Program-made: the position numbers and the translations under genes
Part shown: piece by piece, positions 1-7,114 of the stretch
Numbering within the stretch: position 1 is the first letter of the stretch
Layout: the number at the start of each line of letters is the position of its first letter
The notes under the pieces: generated by a model
What the model was told of the DNA's origin: nothing
What the model saw: the letters and a program-made list of their open reading frames with translations, nothing else
The model's database searches: none
NCBI GenBank assembly: GCA_027066265.1
Contig: JAMOOB010000492.1
Coordinates: forward strand, 1 to 26,243
From: Desulfurococcales archaeon
GTDB lineage: Archaea; Thermoproteota; Thermoprotei_A; Sulfolobales; Ignisphaeraceae
Direction: 5' to 3'
DNA: 26,243 nucleotides

Positions 1-304
1 TCTCTACCTGTACCTCGTGAAGCTCTTCGAAGGTGCGTCGCGTAGAGCCGACGTTCCTATGGGTACGAAGAGTAGCGGTACGAGGAACGTGTGTAGACCT
101 AGCTCCTCGATTTCCTCGATAAGGCGAAGCGTTGCGTACGCATCCTCAACTGTTTCGCTGGGTAGACCAACGATTGTCGTTGCTAGAGCAACTCAGTCGT
201 ACTCCTCCACGGAGCTCAGCGCGTTGATCACGACCGTAGGCCACGCCTCGGGCTTGAATGGCCTTGCTTTGCCAACCATATGCATAGCTACTTGTCTGTT
301 CTTA
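1..304 (-). pseudogene. Radical SAM protein remnant (C-terminal part), broken
   Basis: Read on the minus strand, one frame gives a radical SAM/B12-type C-terminal segment: KPEAWPTVVINAL, then ATTIVGLPSETVEDAYATL and TFLVPLLFVPIGTSALRD. It resembles the 'GLPGETEEDV...LVPLFFVPLG' part of that superfamily. The frame is broken by a TGA at 193-195, where relatives usually carry an aromatic residue. After ALRD (about base 45) the frame ends in TAG at 4-6, whereas another frame continues as RTFEELHEVQVE, suggesting a frameshift. The SAM-binding CxxxCxxC half is missing: upstream sequence is already the 3' end of the tldD-like gene. So it is 5'-truncated, has a stop and probably a frameshift, and continues off the window. 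Sequencing error is the alternative for the stop and shift, but not for the lost 5' half. Remnant identity fairly sure; pseudogene status likely. Confidence 0.6.
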
Positions 305-1711
305 TCACTCTACGTAGCATTCCAGCCTTATGAATGGAGCGATTTCGCTTACGAGCCACAGCTTTTCGTAGCTCGTTCGAACCGCTAAGCTTCTCCCAAC
401 GGCGTTCACGGTCTTGAGCATTCGTAGCGGTATCTTGATGCATCTCAACCTCACGGCTTCCACGAGTTCGCCACGCTCAACTCTGTAGCATACCTCTGGA
501 ACGATCCTTACGTACCCTGGTTCCAGCGTTGCCATCGCAACACCTTCGATGTAGAAACCGTGCTTCGTTTCCTCAACGATTTCTCTCTCCCTCCAATCCC
601 CTGGCTTCAGTACGAGTACGGTGTGGAATGGTTGCGGTGGTTGGAAGAGACCATGCGCTGAACCGGGACGCGATCCATGGATCTTCGCCGTGGCTCTCGT
701 GTGGTGCATATCTACGATGCGTCCCTCCTCGATGAGGATCCTCCTAGCTGTGGGAACTGCTTCGTCGTCGAAGAACCTCGTTGTTGGACTCATCGGGTTC
801 CTAGGATCGTCAACTACCTCGATCTCGGGTGTCGAGAGCTGTACCCCTAGCCTACGGATGGATAGGGGGTACGTAGGGTCGAGAAGGTGGGAAAGCTCAT
901 GGATTAGAGCAGCCGTTGCATGACTATCCAGAACCACTTCGTGTCTCCCGATCTCGAGTGGATTCAGAGACTTTGCGTGGAGCGATCTACGAACTCGTTC
1001 CAAAGCTTCTCGAAAAGCTTCGTCCAGTACCTTGGATAGATCGCTACCACTCCAAACAACGACGAACTTCGTCGACGATCCGTAGACGGGGGTACCGAAG
1101 CTACCTAGAGCTACGAGACCAACACTCATCTCGACGAGGTGCTTCACCTCCTCGGCACGACCTTCGACGTGCTCGATCACTCGATGGATTCTTCTATACG
1201 TCGCGTAGACTTCGCATCTACGGATATCCATAGCCTTAGCCTCGCTACACAGAGCCTCCATGAGTTCGAGAACCTTCTCGAAGGAACTGGGTTCGCTACC
1301 GATCTCGGTACGTCCTTTGTAGAGCTCTACCTCGGATTCCCCACGAAGCTCTTCATTGAACTGTGGAGCGAACCTACGTAGCTCTTCATCGCTACACCAC
1401 TCGCACGAAAAGATCCTCCACCTACTTCCGTCGAAGCTCCTAACTCCTCGTACGAAGGATCTCGATCGCGATACCTCGGTAGAACCATCTCGATAAGCTA
1501 CGTGTATCGCGAGCTCGTCGTAGGAAACCCTATCCCTGTACACAGCTACCCCCAGCCTCGATACAGTAGTACTGAAGTAGAGCGTACCTATAGCTCGAAG
1601 CCTCTCATCGATGTACAGTGTCGAGGAGGTCTCTAGCTTATCCGCTCTCCGAAACCATTGATCTGTGAGGGTGCTGCACCTAGTGACGACGGTGCTCTCG
1701 CTACTCGTCAA
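305..1711 (-). CDS. TldD/PmbA-family metalloprotease-like protein
   Basis: Member of the TldD/PmbA (peptidase U62) family, cytosolic proteins that act in pairs to cleave unfolded peptides through a channel. 468 residues, the usual size. The N-terminal domain has RSFVRGVRSFDGSRWRIFS (about residues 84-102), like the family's 'GvgvRvl.dGrwGfa' strand. The metal region is LDSHATAALIHELSHLLDP (261-279); the C-terminal domain has GYVRIVPEVCYRVERGE and MLKTVNAVGRSL, both typical. Oddity: canonical TldD has HExxxH, but here the spacing is HExxH (His271, Glu272, His275), one residue shorter. Partners are usually adjacent; none is seen here. The start is TTG at 1711, which puts it in divergent overlap or near-overlap with priL; no ATG lies in the first 100 residues. 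Family assignment is firm, catalytic activity unknown. Confidence 0.82.
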   Translation of the reverse strand: MTSSESTVVTRCSTLTDQWFRRADKLETSSTLYIDERLRAIGTLYFSTTVSRLGVAVYRDRVSYDELAIHVAYRDGSTEVSRSRSFVRGVRSFDGSRWRIFSCEWCSDEELRRFAPQFNEELRGESEVELYKGRTEIGSEPSSFEKVLELMEALCSEAKAMDIRRCEVYATYRRIHRVIEHVEGRAEEVKHLVEMSVGLVALGSFGTPVYGSSTKFVVVWSGSDLSKVLDEAFREALERVRRSLHAKSLNPLEIGRHEVVLDSHATAALIHELSHLLDPTYPLSIRRLGVQLSTPEIEVVDDPRNPMSPTTRFFDDEAVPTARRILIEEGRIVDMHHTRATAKIHGSRPGSAHGLFQPPQPFHTVLVLKPGDWREREIVEETKHGFYIEGVAMATLEPGYVRIVPEVCYRVERGELVEAVRLRCIKIPLRMLKTVNAVGRSLAVRTSYEKLWLVSEIAPFIRLECYVE

Positions 1712-1733
1712 GCTGCTTCAGATCGAGGATGCG

Positions 1734-2960
1734 TTGACGCTGCTCCAGCTCGTCGAAGATGAAGAGATGCGTACGCTCATAGAGCTCGCATCGATCGAGG
1801 GCTTCAACGACGTTGTTAACCTCTCTAAGCTTCTCCTAGGCCCTAGACTCGACGAGGAAGAGCTCTGGAGTCGCGTATCTTCATCGCGTTTCGCTCCGCT
1901 CGCCATAGCCGTAGCCACGATCGTAGCCGTAGCCTTGGGTAGGTACGCAACGAACACGCTGTGCGTAAGGTTATCCAAGGTGTTCGAGAGGTACCTCTCC
2001 AACCTAAGCGATTTCGAGCTTCAGAGGATAGCGAGAGCCGTAGGAATGGATCTCACGGTAGGCGATCGCTGCCTCAAGGAGATCCTTACCTGCGTTGGTG
2101 AACGAGGCGAAGTTCTTCGAACGTGTTACCGCTACGCTGTTAGGGTATCGCACTACCTAACGGCGATCTCGGGTCTAGCCGGCGAACCTAGCTGGAAACT
2201 GATTAATCAGGTCGTCGATCGTGGCAAGGTCTTCATAGAGAAGAGGGATCGCGTAGATAGGTTGCTAGCCGAGTTCTACCGAGTATCGTTGCAGAGGAAG
2301 TTGCTTAGGCTTGCTCGAGATGATGAGGTTAGGAACTTCGTTAGGGAACGTATAGAGGGTATCGAGCTCGTTAAGAAGATTCTCGAAGAGCTTGGATCTC
2401 CGAAGAGCGTTACCGTGGTGACCACGGCTCCGACCACGGAAGGCGAAGAGGTCTACAAACCAATCGCTAGCCCTGAACGCATCGAGGCTACGGATATCGC
2501 TACGGGTAGTCCGCAACCCGTGGTCCTCGAGAACGTTACGAGCGTTGAGCAGCTCATCGAGTTAGCTCGACAAGTGTTTCCACCATGCATGAAGAGCTTC
2601 GTAGAAGCACTCCTCAACGGCGAGAACCTATCTCATCACCAACGCTTCGCGTTGGCTGCGTTCCTCGTTAACCTAGGGATCGATCTCGAAGTGATACTCG
2701 ATCTATTCCGTAGAAGCCCCGACTTCAACGAGAGGATAGCTAGGTACCAAATCGAACACATAGCTGGTCTACGAGGTTCGAAGAAACGTTACCTACCCTA
2801 CAACTGTAGCACTATGCAGAGCCTAGGGCTATGCCCCTCGCCGGGTTGCGGTGTGAAGAATCCTCTTACCTACGTTAGGAGAGCTCTTAGGAGAGCGGTG
2901 AAGAGTAGTGGAGATCGTTCTACGTCCCATCGGGTTCGTGAAGCACGGACACCCGGATAA
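1734..2960 (+). CDS. priL: DNA primase large subunit PriL
   Basis: Non-catalytic Fe-S subunit of the archaeal primase; it pairs with PriS to make RNA/DNA primers at the replication fork. The C-terminal domain carries the four cluster cysteines: FPPC, then after the helical block LSHHQRFALAAFLVNLGID and the RYQIEHIAG segment come PYNC, GLC and GCG. This order and the intervening sequence match PriL. The helical N-terminal domain is joined by a Thr/Pro/Glu-rich linker (about 220-265 from this start). Start is uncertain: the frame is open from GTG 1665; TTG 1734 follows GAGGAT and leaves a short N-terminus like other PriL proteins; ATG 1767 is also possible. The low-complexity basic tail overlaps trmO by 53 bases. 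priS is not in the window. Confidence 0.88.
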   Translation: MTLLQLVEDEEMRTLIELASIEGFNDVVNLSKLLLGPRLDEEELWSRVSSSRFAPLAIAVATIVAVALGRYATNTLCVRLSKVFERYLSNLSDFELQRIARAVGMDLTVGDRCLKEILTCVGERGEVLRTCYRYAVRVSHYLTAISGLAGEPSWKLINQVVDRGKVFIEKRDRVDRLLAEFYRVSLQRKLLRLARDDEVRNFVRERIEGIELVKKILEELGSPKSVTVVTTAPTTEGEEVYKPIASPERIEATDIATGSPQPVVLENVTSVEQLIELARQVFPPCMKSFVEALLNGENLSHHQRFALAAFLVNLGIDLEVILDLFRRSPDFNERIARYQIEHIAGLRGSKKRYLPYNCSTMQSLGLCPSPGCGVKNPLTYVRRALRRAVKSSGDRSTSHRVREARTPG

Positions 2961-3408
2961 CGTAGTTGACGAGAGCCTCCATGGCGTTGATGGAGAGATC
3001 CACGTCTTCGAAGAGTACGCACAAGCTCTCCGTGGATTGGAGGGGTTCTCGCACATAATCATCGTTGCCTACCTCCATCGATACCGCGATAAGTGTCCCG
3101 AAAACCCTCTCATCGTCAGGTTCCGTAGATTCCTACGCTACGGTTTCTCGCTCGATGAGCTTCCCGAGGTAGGGGTATTCGCATGCGATGCTCCGTGCAG
3201 ACCGAATCCCATAGCTATCACCATCGCTAGACTCCTAGGCATCGAAAACAACGTGTTGAAGGTTAGGAACCTCGATCTCTACGATGGAACGCCCGTACTC
3301 GATATAAAACCGTATACACCTAGTAGAAGGATTGAAGATCTGTCGGTACCTAGATGGTTCGCTGAGTTCAGTGCGAAGGTTAGGGAAAGGCTTGGAATAG
3401 AGATCTAG
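2908..3408 (+). CDS. trmO: tRNA t6A37 N6-methyltransferase TrmO/TsaA family
   Basis: TrmO (TsaA/YaeB, UPF0066 fold) uses SAM to N6-methylate threonylcarbamoyl-adenosine 37 of tRNA. 166 residues, close to a bare catalytic domain. Family signatures in order: VLRPIGFVKHG (4-14), the LEGFSHIIIVAYLHRY core (about 47-62), GVFACDAPCRPNPIAITIAR (89-108, the conserved RPNP) and DLYDGTPVLDIKPYTPS (121-137). Starts at GTG 2908, seven residues before the conserved PIG motif, so a later start is unlikely. It overlaps priL by 53 bases and is probably co-transcribed. Its TAG stop shares CTAG with the stop of the opposing zinc-ribbon gene. Confidence 0.88.
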   Translation: MEIVLRPIGFVKHGHPDNVVDESLHGVDGEIHVFEEYAQALRGLEGFSHIIIVAYLHRYRDKCPENPLIVRFRRFLRYGFSLDELPEVGVFACDAPCRPNPIAITIARLLGIENNVLKVRNLDLYDGTPVLDIKPYTPSRRIEDLSVPRWFAEFSAKVRERLGIEI

Positions 3409-3743
3409 TCACGGTTCAGAACCTCTAGAGTTTCTCCGAGGTAGTGACCGCAGTATGGACACCACTTAGCTTCGATGGGGACTCTACGACCACAGAATCC
3501 ACACTGCTTCGTAGGGCTAGCCACGGACTTGGCCACGATCTCTACGAGTGCTCGCTCCTCGACGGAGCTACGCCTATGCTTGATGAATACCATTCCAATT
3601 GCTCCGAAGATCATCGTCGACGCAGCTCCGATCATCAACAACTGCCTAAGTATCTCGGTAGGATCGTAACCACTATCAACGACTATAGTCGTAGCGTTAG
3701 CAACGTTCAGCAGAGCTATCGATACTAGTATCGCTAGATTCAT
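3405..3743 (-). CDS. Small membrane-anchored zinc-ribbon protein
   Basis: 112 residues, function unknown. It starts with a hydrophobic N-terminus (LAILVSIALLNVANATTIVV, possible signal peptide or first membrane helix), then a second hydrophobic helix around residues 35-54 followed by KHRR, so the C-terminal half should be cytosolic. The tail holds a treble of CxxC pairs: QCGFCGRR then WCPYCGHYL, a classic zinc ribbon (C-x2-C-x10-C-x2-C). ATG start at 3743 is supported by GGTG about ten bases upstream and a TATA box some 35 bases upstream. The short domain layout matches many archaeal 'zinc ribbon domain' membrane proteins with no known role. Confidence 0.75.
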   Translation of the reverse strand: MNLAILVSIALLNVANATTIVVDSGYDPTEILRQLLMIGAASTMIFGAIGMVFIKHRRSSVEERALVEIVAKSVASPTKQCGFCGRRVPIEAKWCPYCGHYLGETLEVLNRD

Positions 3744-3773
3744 CCGGAGCCACCGTTACCAATGCAAGGAAGC

Positions 3774-3786
3774 CCGATTTAAATAT
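3774..3786 (-). promoter_or_regulatory. TATA box of zinc-ribbon gene
   Basis: The minus strand reads acatatttaaatcgg. The AT core lies about 38 bases before ATG 3743, giving a short leader with GGTG in it. Confidence 0.6.
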
Positions 3787-3818
3787 GTTGTAGCGGGCTT
3801 CAGGAAGTTCGAAGAGCA

Positions 3819-3868
3819 TCAGGAGGCCCATCATCTCATCACTTCTCAGGGCCAAGCCGAGTCATCAT
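3819..3868 (-). ncRNA. C/D box guide sRNA overlapping birA stop
   Basis: All four boxes of an archaeal 2'-O-methylation guide are present on the minus strand: C box ATGATGA (3868-3862), 12-nt guide, D' box CTGA (3849-3846), 3-nt spacer gaa, C' box GTGATGA (3842-3836), 13-nt guide, D box CTGA (3822-3819). The D' guide is complementary to GGCCAAGCCGAG, and the N-plus-five rule puts the methyl on the fifth base (A). The D guide is complementary to GAGGCCCATCATC, methyl on its fifth base (C). Box C contains the birA TGA stop, so the RNA is probably processed from or overlaps the birA transcript. Box and spacer lengths are textbook; target RNAs were not identified. Confidence 0.88.
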
Positions 3869-4875
3869 CTAAGGTGGTACACGTCTCCTGCCTCAACCCT
3901 AACTACGCGTCCTTCTACGGAGAGTAGTAGTGCTCCATCCCTATCGATGTCGAGGGCTAGCCCCCTTAAAACGGTTCCATCCACGGTCCTAACCTCCACC
4001 ATCCTGCCTATGGTTGAGCAGAGCTCTCTGTACCTACGGACGATGGTTTCGAGATCGTTAGTCACGAACGAGGCGTAGTACCTATCGAAGTTCTTGAGCA
4101 ACGCTCGGAGCAAGGGTATGCGTGGTACGTAGGTACCCACCACTCTTCGAAGCGATGTTGCGAAGCTTTCTAGCTCAGGTGGAAGCTCGTTGTTTACGTT
4201 GATCCCTATCCCTAGCAGTACGTAGTGAACTCTATCGAGCTCCATCCTAGCTTCTACGAGGATTCCACACACCTTCTTACCATCTATCAATACATCGTTG
4301 GGCCACTTGAGCTCTGCATCGATACCGAGCAGATTCTCAATGCTTTCAACAACGCTGATACCCGCTACGAGGCTAAGCAGCGGTAGGTTGGTGCGGTAAG
4401 AAGGTCTAAGCACTATCGTTAGCCAGAGCCCACCTCTAGACGCAAACCATTTCCTACCCAACCTACCTCTTCCAGCACTCATCTCTTCCGCGATAACTAC
4501 CGTACCCTCCGGAACACCTTGCTTAGCAAGCTCCTCCGCAACGTCTTGAGTAGAACCACAGGTCTCGACGTAGTGAACGATGTAGTCGATCCTAGTCCCT
4601 AGATCTCTTAGATAGGTCTGTGCGTAGCGAAGATCGTCCTCCTTCACCAAACGGTAGCCATACCTAGGGTGCGACTCCACCACGTAGCCGATGCTCCGCA
4701 GGTACTCCACGCATCGATGAATGGTGGTTCTCGATACCCCAAGCTCTTTCCCGAGCTCGTTACCGCTTACAAACCCATCCACTTCTAGTAGTTTGCGGAG
4801 TACCTCGAAACACTTACCGCGATGATGAGCCTCACGGTACTCCGAAGAGTGAGGCAAACCCCCTTCTCTGAGCAT
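3865..4875 (-). CDS. birA: Biotin-protein ligase BirA with N-terminal HTH
   Basis: Attaches biotin, via biotinyl-AMP, to the carrier lysine of biotin-dependent carboxylases/decarboxylases. Two-domain 336-residue form: winged helix at about 22-78 (VSGNELGKELGVSRTTIHR), then the ligase core with GRGRLGRKWFASRGGLW (135-151, biotinyl-AMP binding loop), KWPNDVLIDGKKVCGILVE (190-208) and GIGINVN, and a short C-terminal SH3-like domain. The HTH suggests it could also act as a repressor, as in enteric BirA, but that is inference. Start ATG 4875 fits GAGGT about 14 bases upstream and a TATA element at 4907-4918; a TTG seven codons in, after GGGGG, is an alternative. The stop codon is embedded in the box C of a guide RNA. 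Confidence 0.9.
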   Translation of the reverse strand: MLREGGLPHSSEYREAHHRGKCFEVLRKLLEVDGFVSGNELGKELGVSRTTIHRCVEYLRSIGYVVESHPRYGYRLVKEDDLRYAQTYLRDLGTRIDYIVHYVETCGSTQDVAEELAKQGVPEGTVVIAEEMSAGRGRLGRKWFASRGGLWLTIVLRPSYRTNLPLLSLVAGISVVESIENLLGIDAELKWPNDVLIDGKKVCGILVEARMELDRVHYVLLGIGINVNNELPPELESFATSLRRVVGTYVPRIPLLRALLKNFDRYYASFVTNDLETIVRRYRELCSTIGRMVEVRTVDGTVLRGLALDIDRDGALLLSVEGRVVRVEAGDVYHLR

Positions 4876-4906
4876 CTCGAAACCCTACCTCGTTAAGACT
4901 ATGAAC

Positions 4907-4918
4907 AGAGTTTATGAG
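4907..4918. promoter_or_regulatory. Shared divergent TATA region, birA/htpX
   Basis: AGTTTATGAGT reads as a TATA-like element on both strands: about 38 bases before birA ATG 4875 on the minus strand and about 44 before htpX ATG 4956 on the plus strand. Only one such element lies in the gap. Confidence 0.5.
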
Positions 4919-4955
4919 TTGGTTATCGACTCTACGCAAACGGTGAAAGGAATTC

Positions 4956-5930
4956 ATGGCTTCGCTACTCCGGTTGAGGTTATCGATGCTGGGAACAGTT
5001 GCAGGGATAATCGCCGTCTCAACGCTCGCGCTCAGCATCGTGCTATCGATGTTCACCTCCTTCTCCATACCATTGATACTGGCGTCGCTAACCATAGTAG
5101 TTGCGGTGAACGTTCTTCAGTGGCTCTTCGCGCCCTACATAATCGAAGCACTGTACAGGGTTAGGCACGTAGATCCTAGCGACCCCAGATACGGATGGCT
5201 CGCATCGATGATTAGAGACCTAGCTACTAGGTGTGGTCTCTCTAAGATCCCTACCGTCGGTATCGCTGAGATCGATATACCGAATGCGTTCGCCTACGAA
5301 AGCCCGTTGACGGGTCCCCGCGTTGCTGTTACGCGTAGGATGCTCCAGATCGTTCCTCGAGACGAGTTGGAAGCCGTGCTAGCACACGAGCTTGGACACA
5401 TAAAGCATCGCGACGTGGTCGTGATGATGCTCGTCAGCATCCTTCCAGCTCTAGCTTACTGGCTTGGCTACGTACTGATGAGGATGTCGTTCTACGCATC
5501 GATGGATCGAGAAAGAAGCGCTTCGCCACTACTCTTCGTAGCTGTTGGAGCGTTGCTTGTAGCTATCTCCTTCCTACTCAAGCTCTTCGTACTACACCTA
5601 AGTCGGTTGAGGGAGTACTACGCTGATTCCTTCGCGGTTCAGCACGTTGTTCGTGGCGGTACGAAGCTTCGTCGAGCGTTGGCTAGGATCCTAGTCGATA
5701 CGGGTAGGGTTAGACCGAGCGAGATAGCTAGGCATAGCAAGCTGAGGATGCTATTCATAGAAGATCCCGAGCACAGCGTTGTCGTGCCTAGGGGCTACAG
5801 CATCGATCGAATCGTTGAAGAGATCGAGCGTAGTCCACCCAAATCCGATATACTATCAACGCATCCACATCCAGCCAAGAGATTCCGCTTCCTGAAACAG
5901 CTCGACGAAGCTATCTGGGGTTCGAGATAA
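4956..5930 (+). CDS. htpX: HtpX-like membrane zinc metalloprotease
   Basis: M48-family protease that degrades damaged membrane proteins, active site on the cytosolic face. 324 residues. Two N-terminal membrane helices (about 12-32 and 37-60), then the IPNAFAYESP segment (108-117) and the zinc site VLAHELGHIKHRD (141-153; HExxH His144, Glu145, His148), two more helices (about 156-176 and 190-214), and the third ligand Glu220 in LREYYADSFAV. The C-terminal STHPHPAKRFRFL (about 301-313) is also typical of the family. ATG 4956 has CGGTGAAAGG upstream. Divergent from birA. Confidence 0.9.
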   Translation: MASLLRLRLSMLGTVAGIIAVSTLALSIVLSMFTSFSIPLILASLTIVVAVNVLQWLFAPYIIEALYRVRHVDPSDPRYGWLASMIRDLATRCGLSKIPTVGIAEIDIPNAFAYESPLTGPRVAVTRRMLQIVPRDELEAVLAHELGHIKHRDVVVMMLVSILPALAYWLGYVLMRMSFYASMDRERSASPLLFVAVGALLVAISFLLKLFVLHLSRLREYYADSFAVQHVVRGGTKLRRALARILVDTGRVRPSEIARHSKLRMLFIEDPEHSVVVPRGYSIDRIVEEIERSPPKSDILSTHPHPAKRFRFLKQLDEAIWGSR

Positions 5931-5935
5931 CCACG

Positions 5936-5940
5936 TTTTT
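5936..5940 (+). terminator. T-run after htpX
   Basis: ccacgTTTTTC immediately follows the htpX stop, an archaeal oligo-T terminator candidate; the convergent gene ends three bases on. Confidence 0.35.
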
Positions 5941-5942
5941 CT

Positions 5943-6992
5943 TCATCGATTCACGGTTTCGGAACCTTCGAGGAGAACGCTTCTCTCCCTAGAGATTGCT
6001 TCGAGTACTTCTCGAACATCCTTGGCTAGGAATGGAAGGAGTTGCGGTACTACGGCTACGAGGATCGCGATCCTGTTCAGTATCGCTAACGATGTTGCCA
6101 AGCTGGGTTCGATGCCGTAGGCTGTGAACGCTATGCTCTGCACCGTTTCGAGCATACCTACGAATCCTGGAGTCATGGCGGGCAATAACCACACGACGGT
6201 GTTTATCGCGTCGAAGAGTACCACGGCTTCGAGGATATCTATACTGATGCCGAGAGAACGTGCAAGCATGTATCCGCTGAACGCAACCGTGAACCGCTCC
6301 AGCAGAGTCGATGCCGCAAGGAGGAGTAGGTACTTCGATCTAAACCTCGGTTTCTCGAAACGAGATAGATTCATCGGGTTGAGAACTGCTTCGATCTTCA
6401 TCTTAGCGACGATCCAGCTAGCTATCCTCGAAACGAAGCTCGAGGTCTTTCGATAGCAGAAGAAGGTTAAGCCAACGACGTTGCCGAAGGCGAGAGCCGC
6501 TATCGCTATCCACAGAATCGTAGCAACGTAGCTCGGTACGTAGCTAACAATACATGCAATGCCGAACACTGTGGCTATCGATAGGGATAGAGCGACGCGG
6601 TGCAGGAACACGGATAGCGATGCCTCGTTGAGCGTCAATCCTCTCCGTGTAAGGTAGAAAACTTTGTAGACCTCAGTCACTCCTCCTACGGGTGCTACGT
6701 ACTCCATCGCAAGCGCTGCCGTGATCCCCACGAACATATCTCGAAACCTTAACGCTCTACCTATGCATAGCGTTGCGAAATACATCCCCATTACGTGGAG
6801 TAGGGGCGTGGATAGCCTTACCAGGATCGCGATGGCGAAGGGAAGCACGGCAATGTTCTTCAGAACCTCTACCACTCGACCGAGATCTGCTCCCAGGATG
6901 AACCTCGCTATCGCTAGGAACGTTGCTAACCCTACCACGGCGAGCGCAATCGAGAGAACTCGACGTTTCGAAGAGTCAGCGCTCTTCGCCAT
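5943..6992 (-). CDS. UPF0104/LPG-synthase-like integral membrane protein
   Basis: 349-residue polytopic membrane protein of the PF03706 (lysylphosphatidylglycerol synthase TM region) type. About eight hydrophobic segments are visible, starting at SIALAVVGLATFLAIARFIL (14-33) and AVLPFAIAILVRLSTPLLHV. The hallmark is AALAMEYVAPVGGVTEVYKVFYL (about 92-114), matching the family's 'P...GG..e......l.r' loop, and the late MTPGFVGMLETVQSIAF (about 273-289). Bacterial homologues flip or modify lipids; archaeal ones are uncharacterised, so substrate is unknown. ATG 6992 has a TATA element about 35 bases upstream. It is convergent with htpX, with a 12-base gap. Confidence 0.8.
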   Translation of the reverse strand: MAKSADSSKRRVLSIALAVVGLATFLAIARFILGADLGRVVEVLKNIAVLPFAIAILVRLSTPLLHVMGMYFATLCIGRALRFRDMFVGITAALAMEYVAPVGGVTEVYKVFYLTRRGLTLNEASLSVFLHRVALSLSIATVFGIACIVSYVPSYVATILWIAIAALAFGNVVGLTFFCYRKTSSFVSRIASWIVAKMKIEAVLNPMNLSRFEKPRFRSKYLLLLAASTLLERFTVAFSGYMLARSLGISIDILEAVVLFDAINTVVWLLPAMTPGFVGMLETVQSIAFTAYGIEPSLATSLAILNRIAILVAVVPQLLPFLAKDVREVLEAISRERSVLLEGSETVNR

Positions 6993-7023
6993 CGTATCGA
7001 CACACTGTTTATGCGCGGTTAGA

Positions 7024-7031
7024 GGTATAAG
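7024..7031 (-). promoter_or_regulatory. TATA box of the UPF0104 gene
   Basis: Minus strand agCTTATACC sits about 35 bases before ATG 6992. The complementary ggtataag could also fire rightward toward the GDT1 gene. Confidence 0.5.
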
Positions 7032-7069
7032 CTGGTATCGCTAGTAGCATCGATGTCTAGGGCTATGGA

Positions 7070-7087
7070 TAGCTAGGTACCTAGCTA
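7070..7087. promoter_or_regulatory. 18-bp perfect palindrome upstream of GDT1 gene
   Basis: TAGCTAGGTACCTAGCTA is a perfect dyad, 27 bases before TTG 7115. As RNA it could fold into a 7-bp stem with a GTAC loop; as DNA it suits a dimeric repressor. A partial copy (tagctaggtgtac) follows at 7098-7110. Confidence 0.45.
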
Positions 7088-7114
7088 CTCATCGATGTAG
7101 CTAGGTGTACGGAG

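Noticed and set aside
193..195. TGA in the radical SAM frame as a recoded codon (Sec or Trp)
   Set aside because: The gene is also truncated and probably frameshifted, so decay is simpler; no sign of a recoding element.
916..1381. Plus-strand frames antisense to the tldD-like gene
   Set aside because: Shadows of a strongly biased coding frame; no start signals or motifs.
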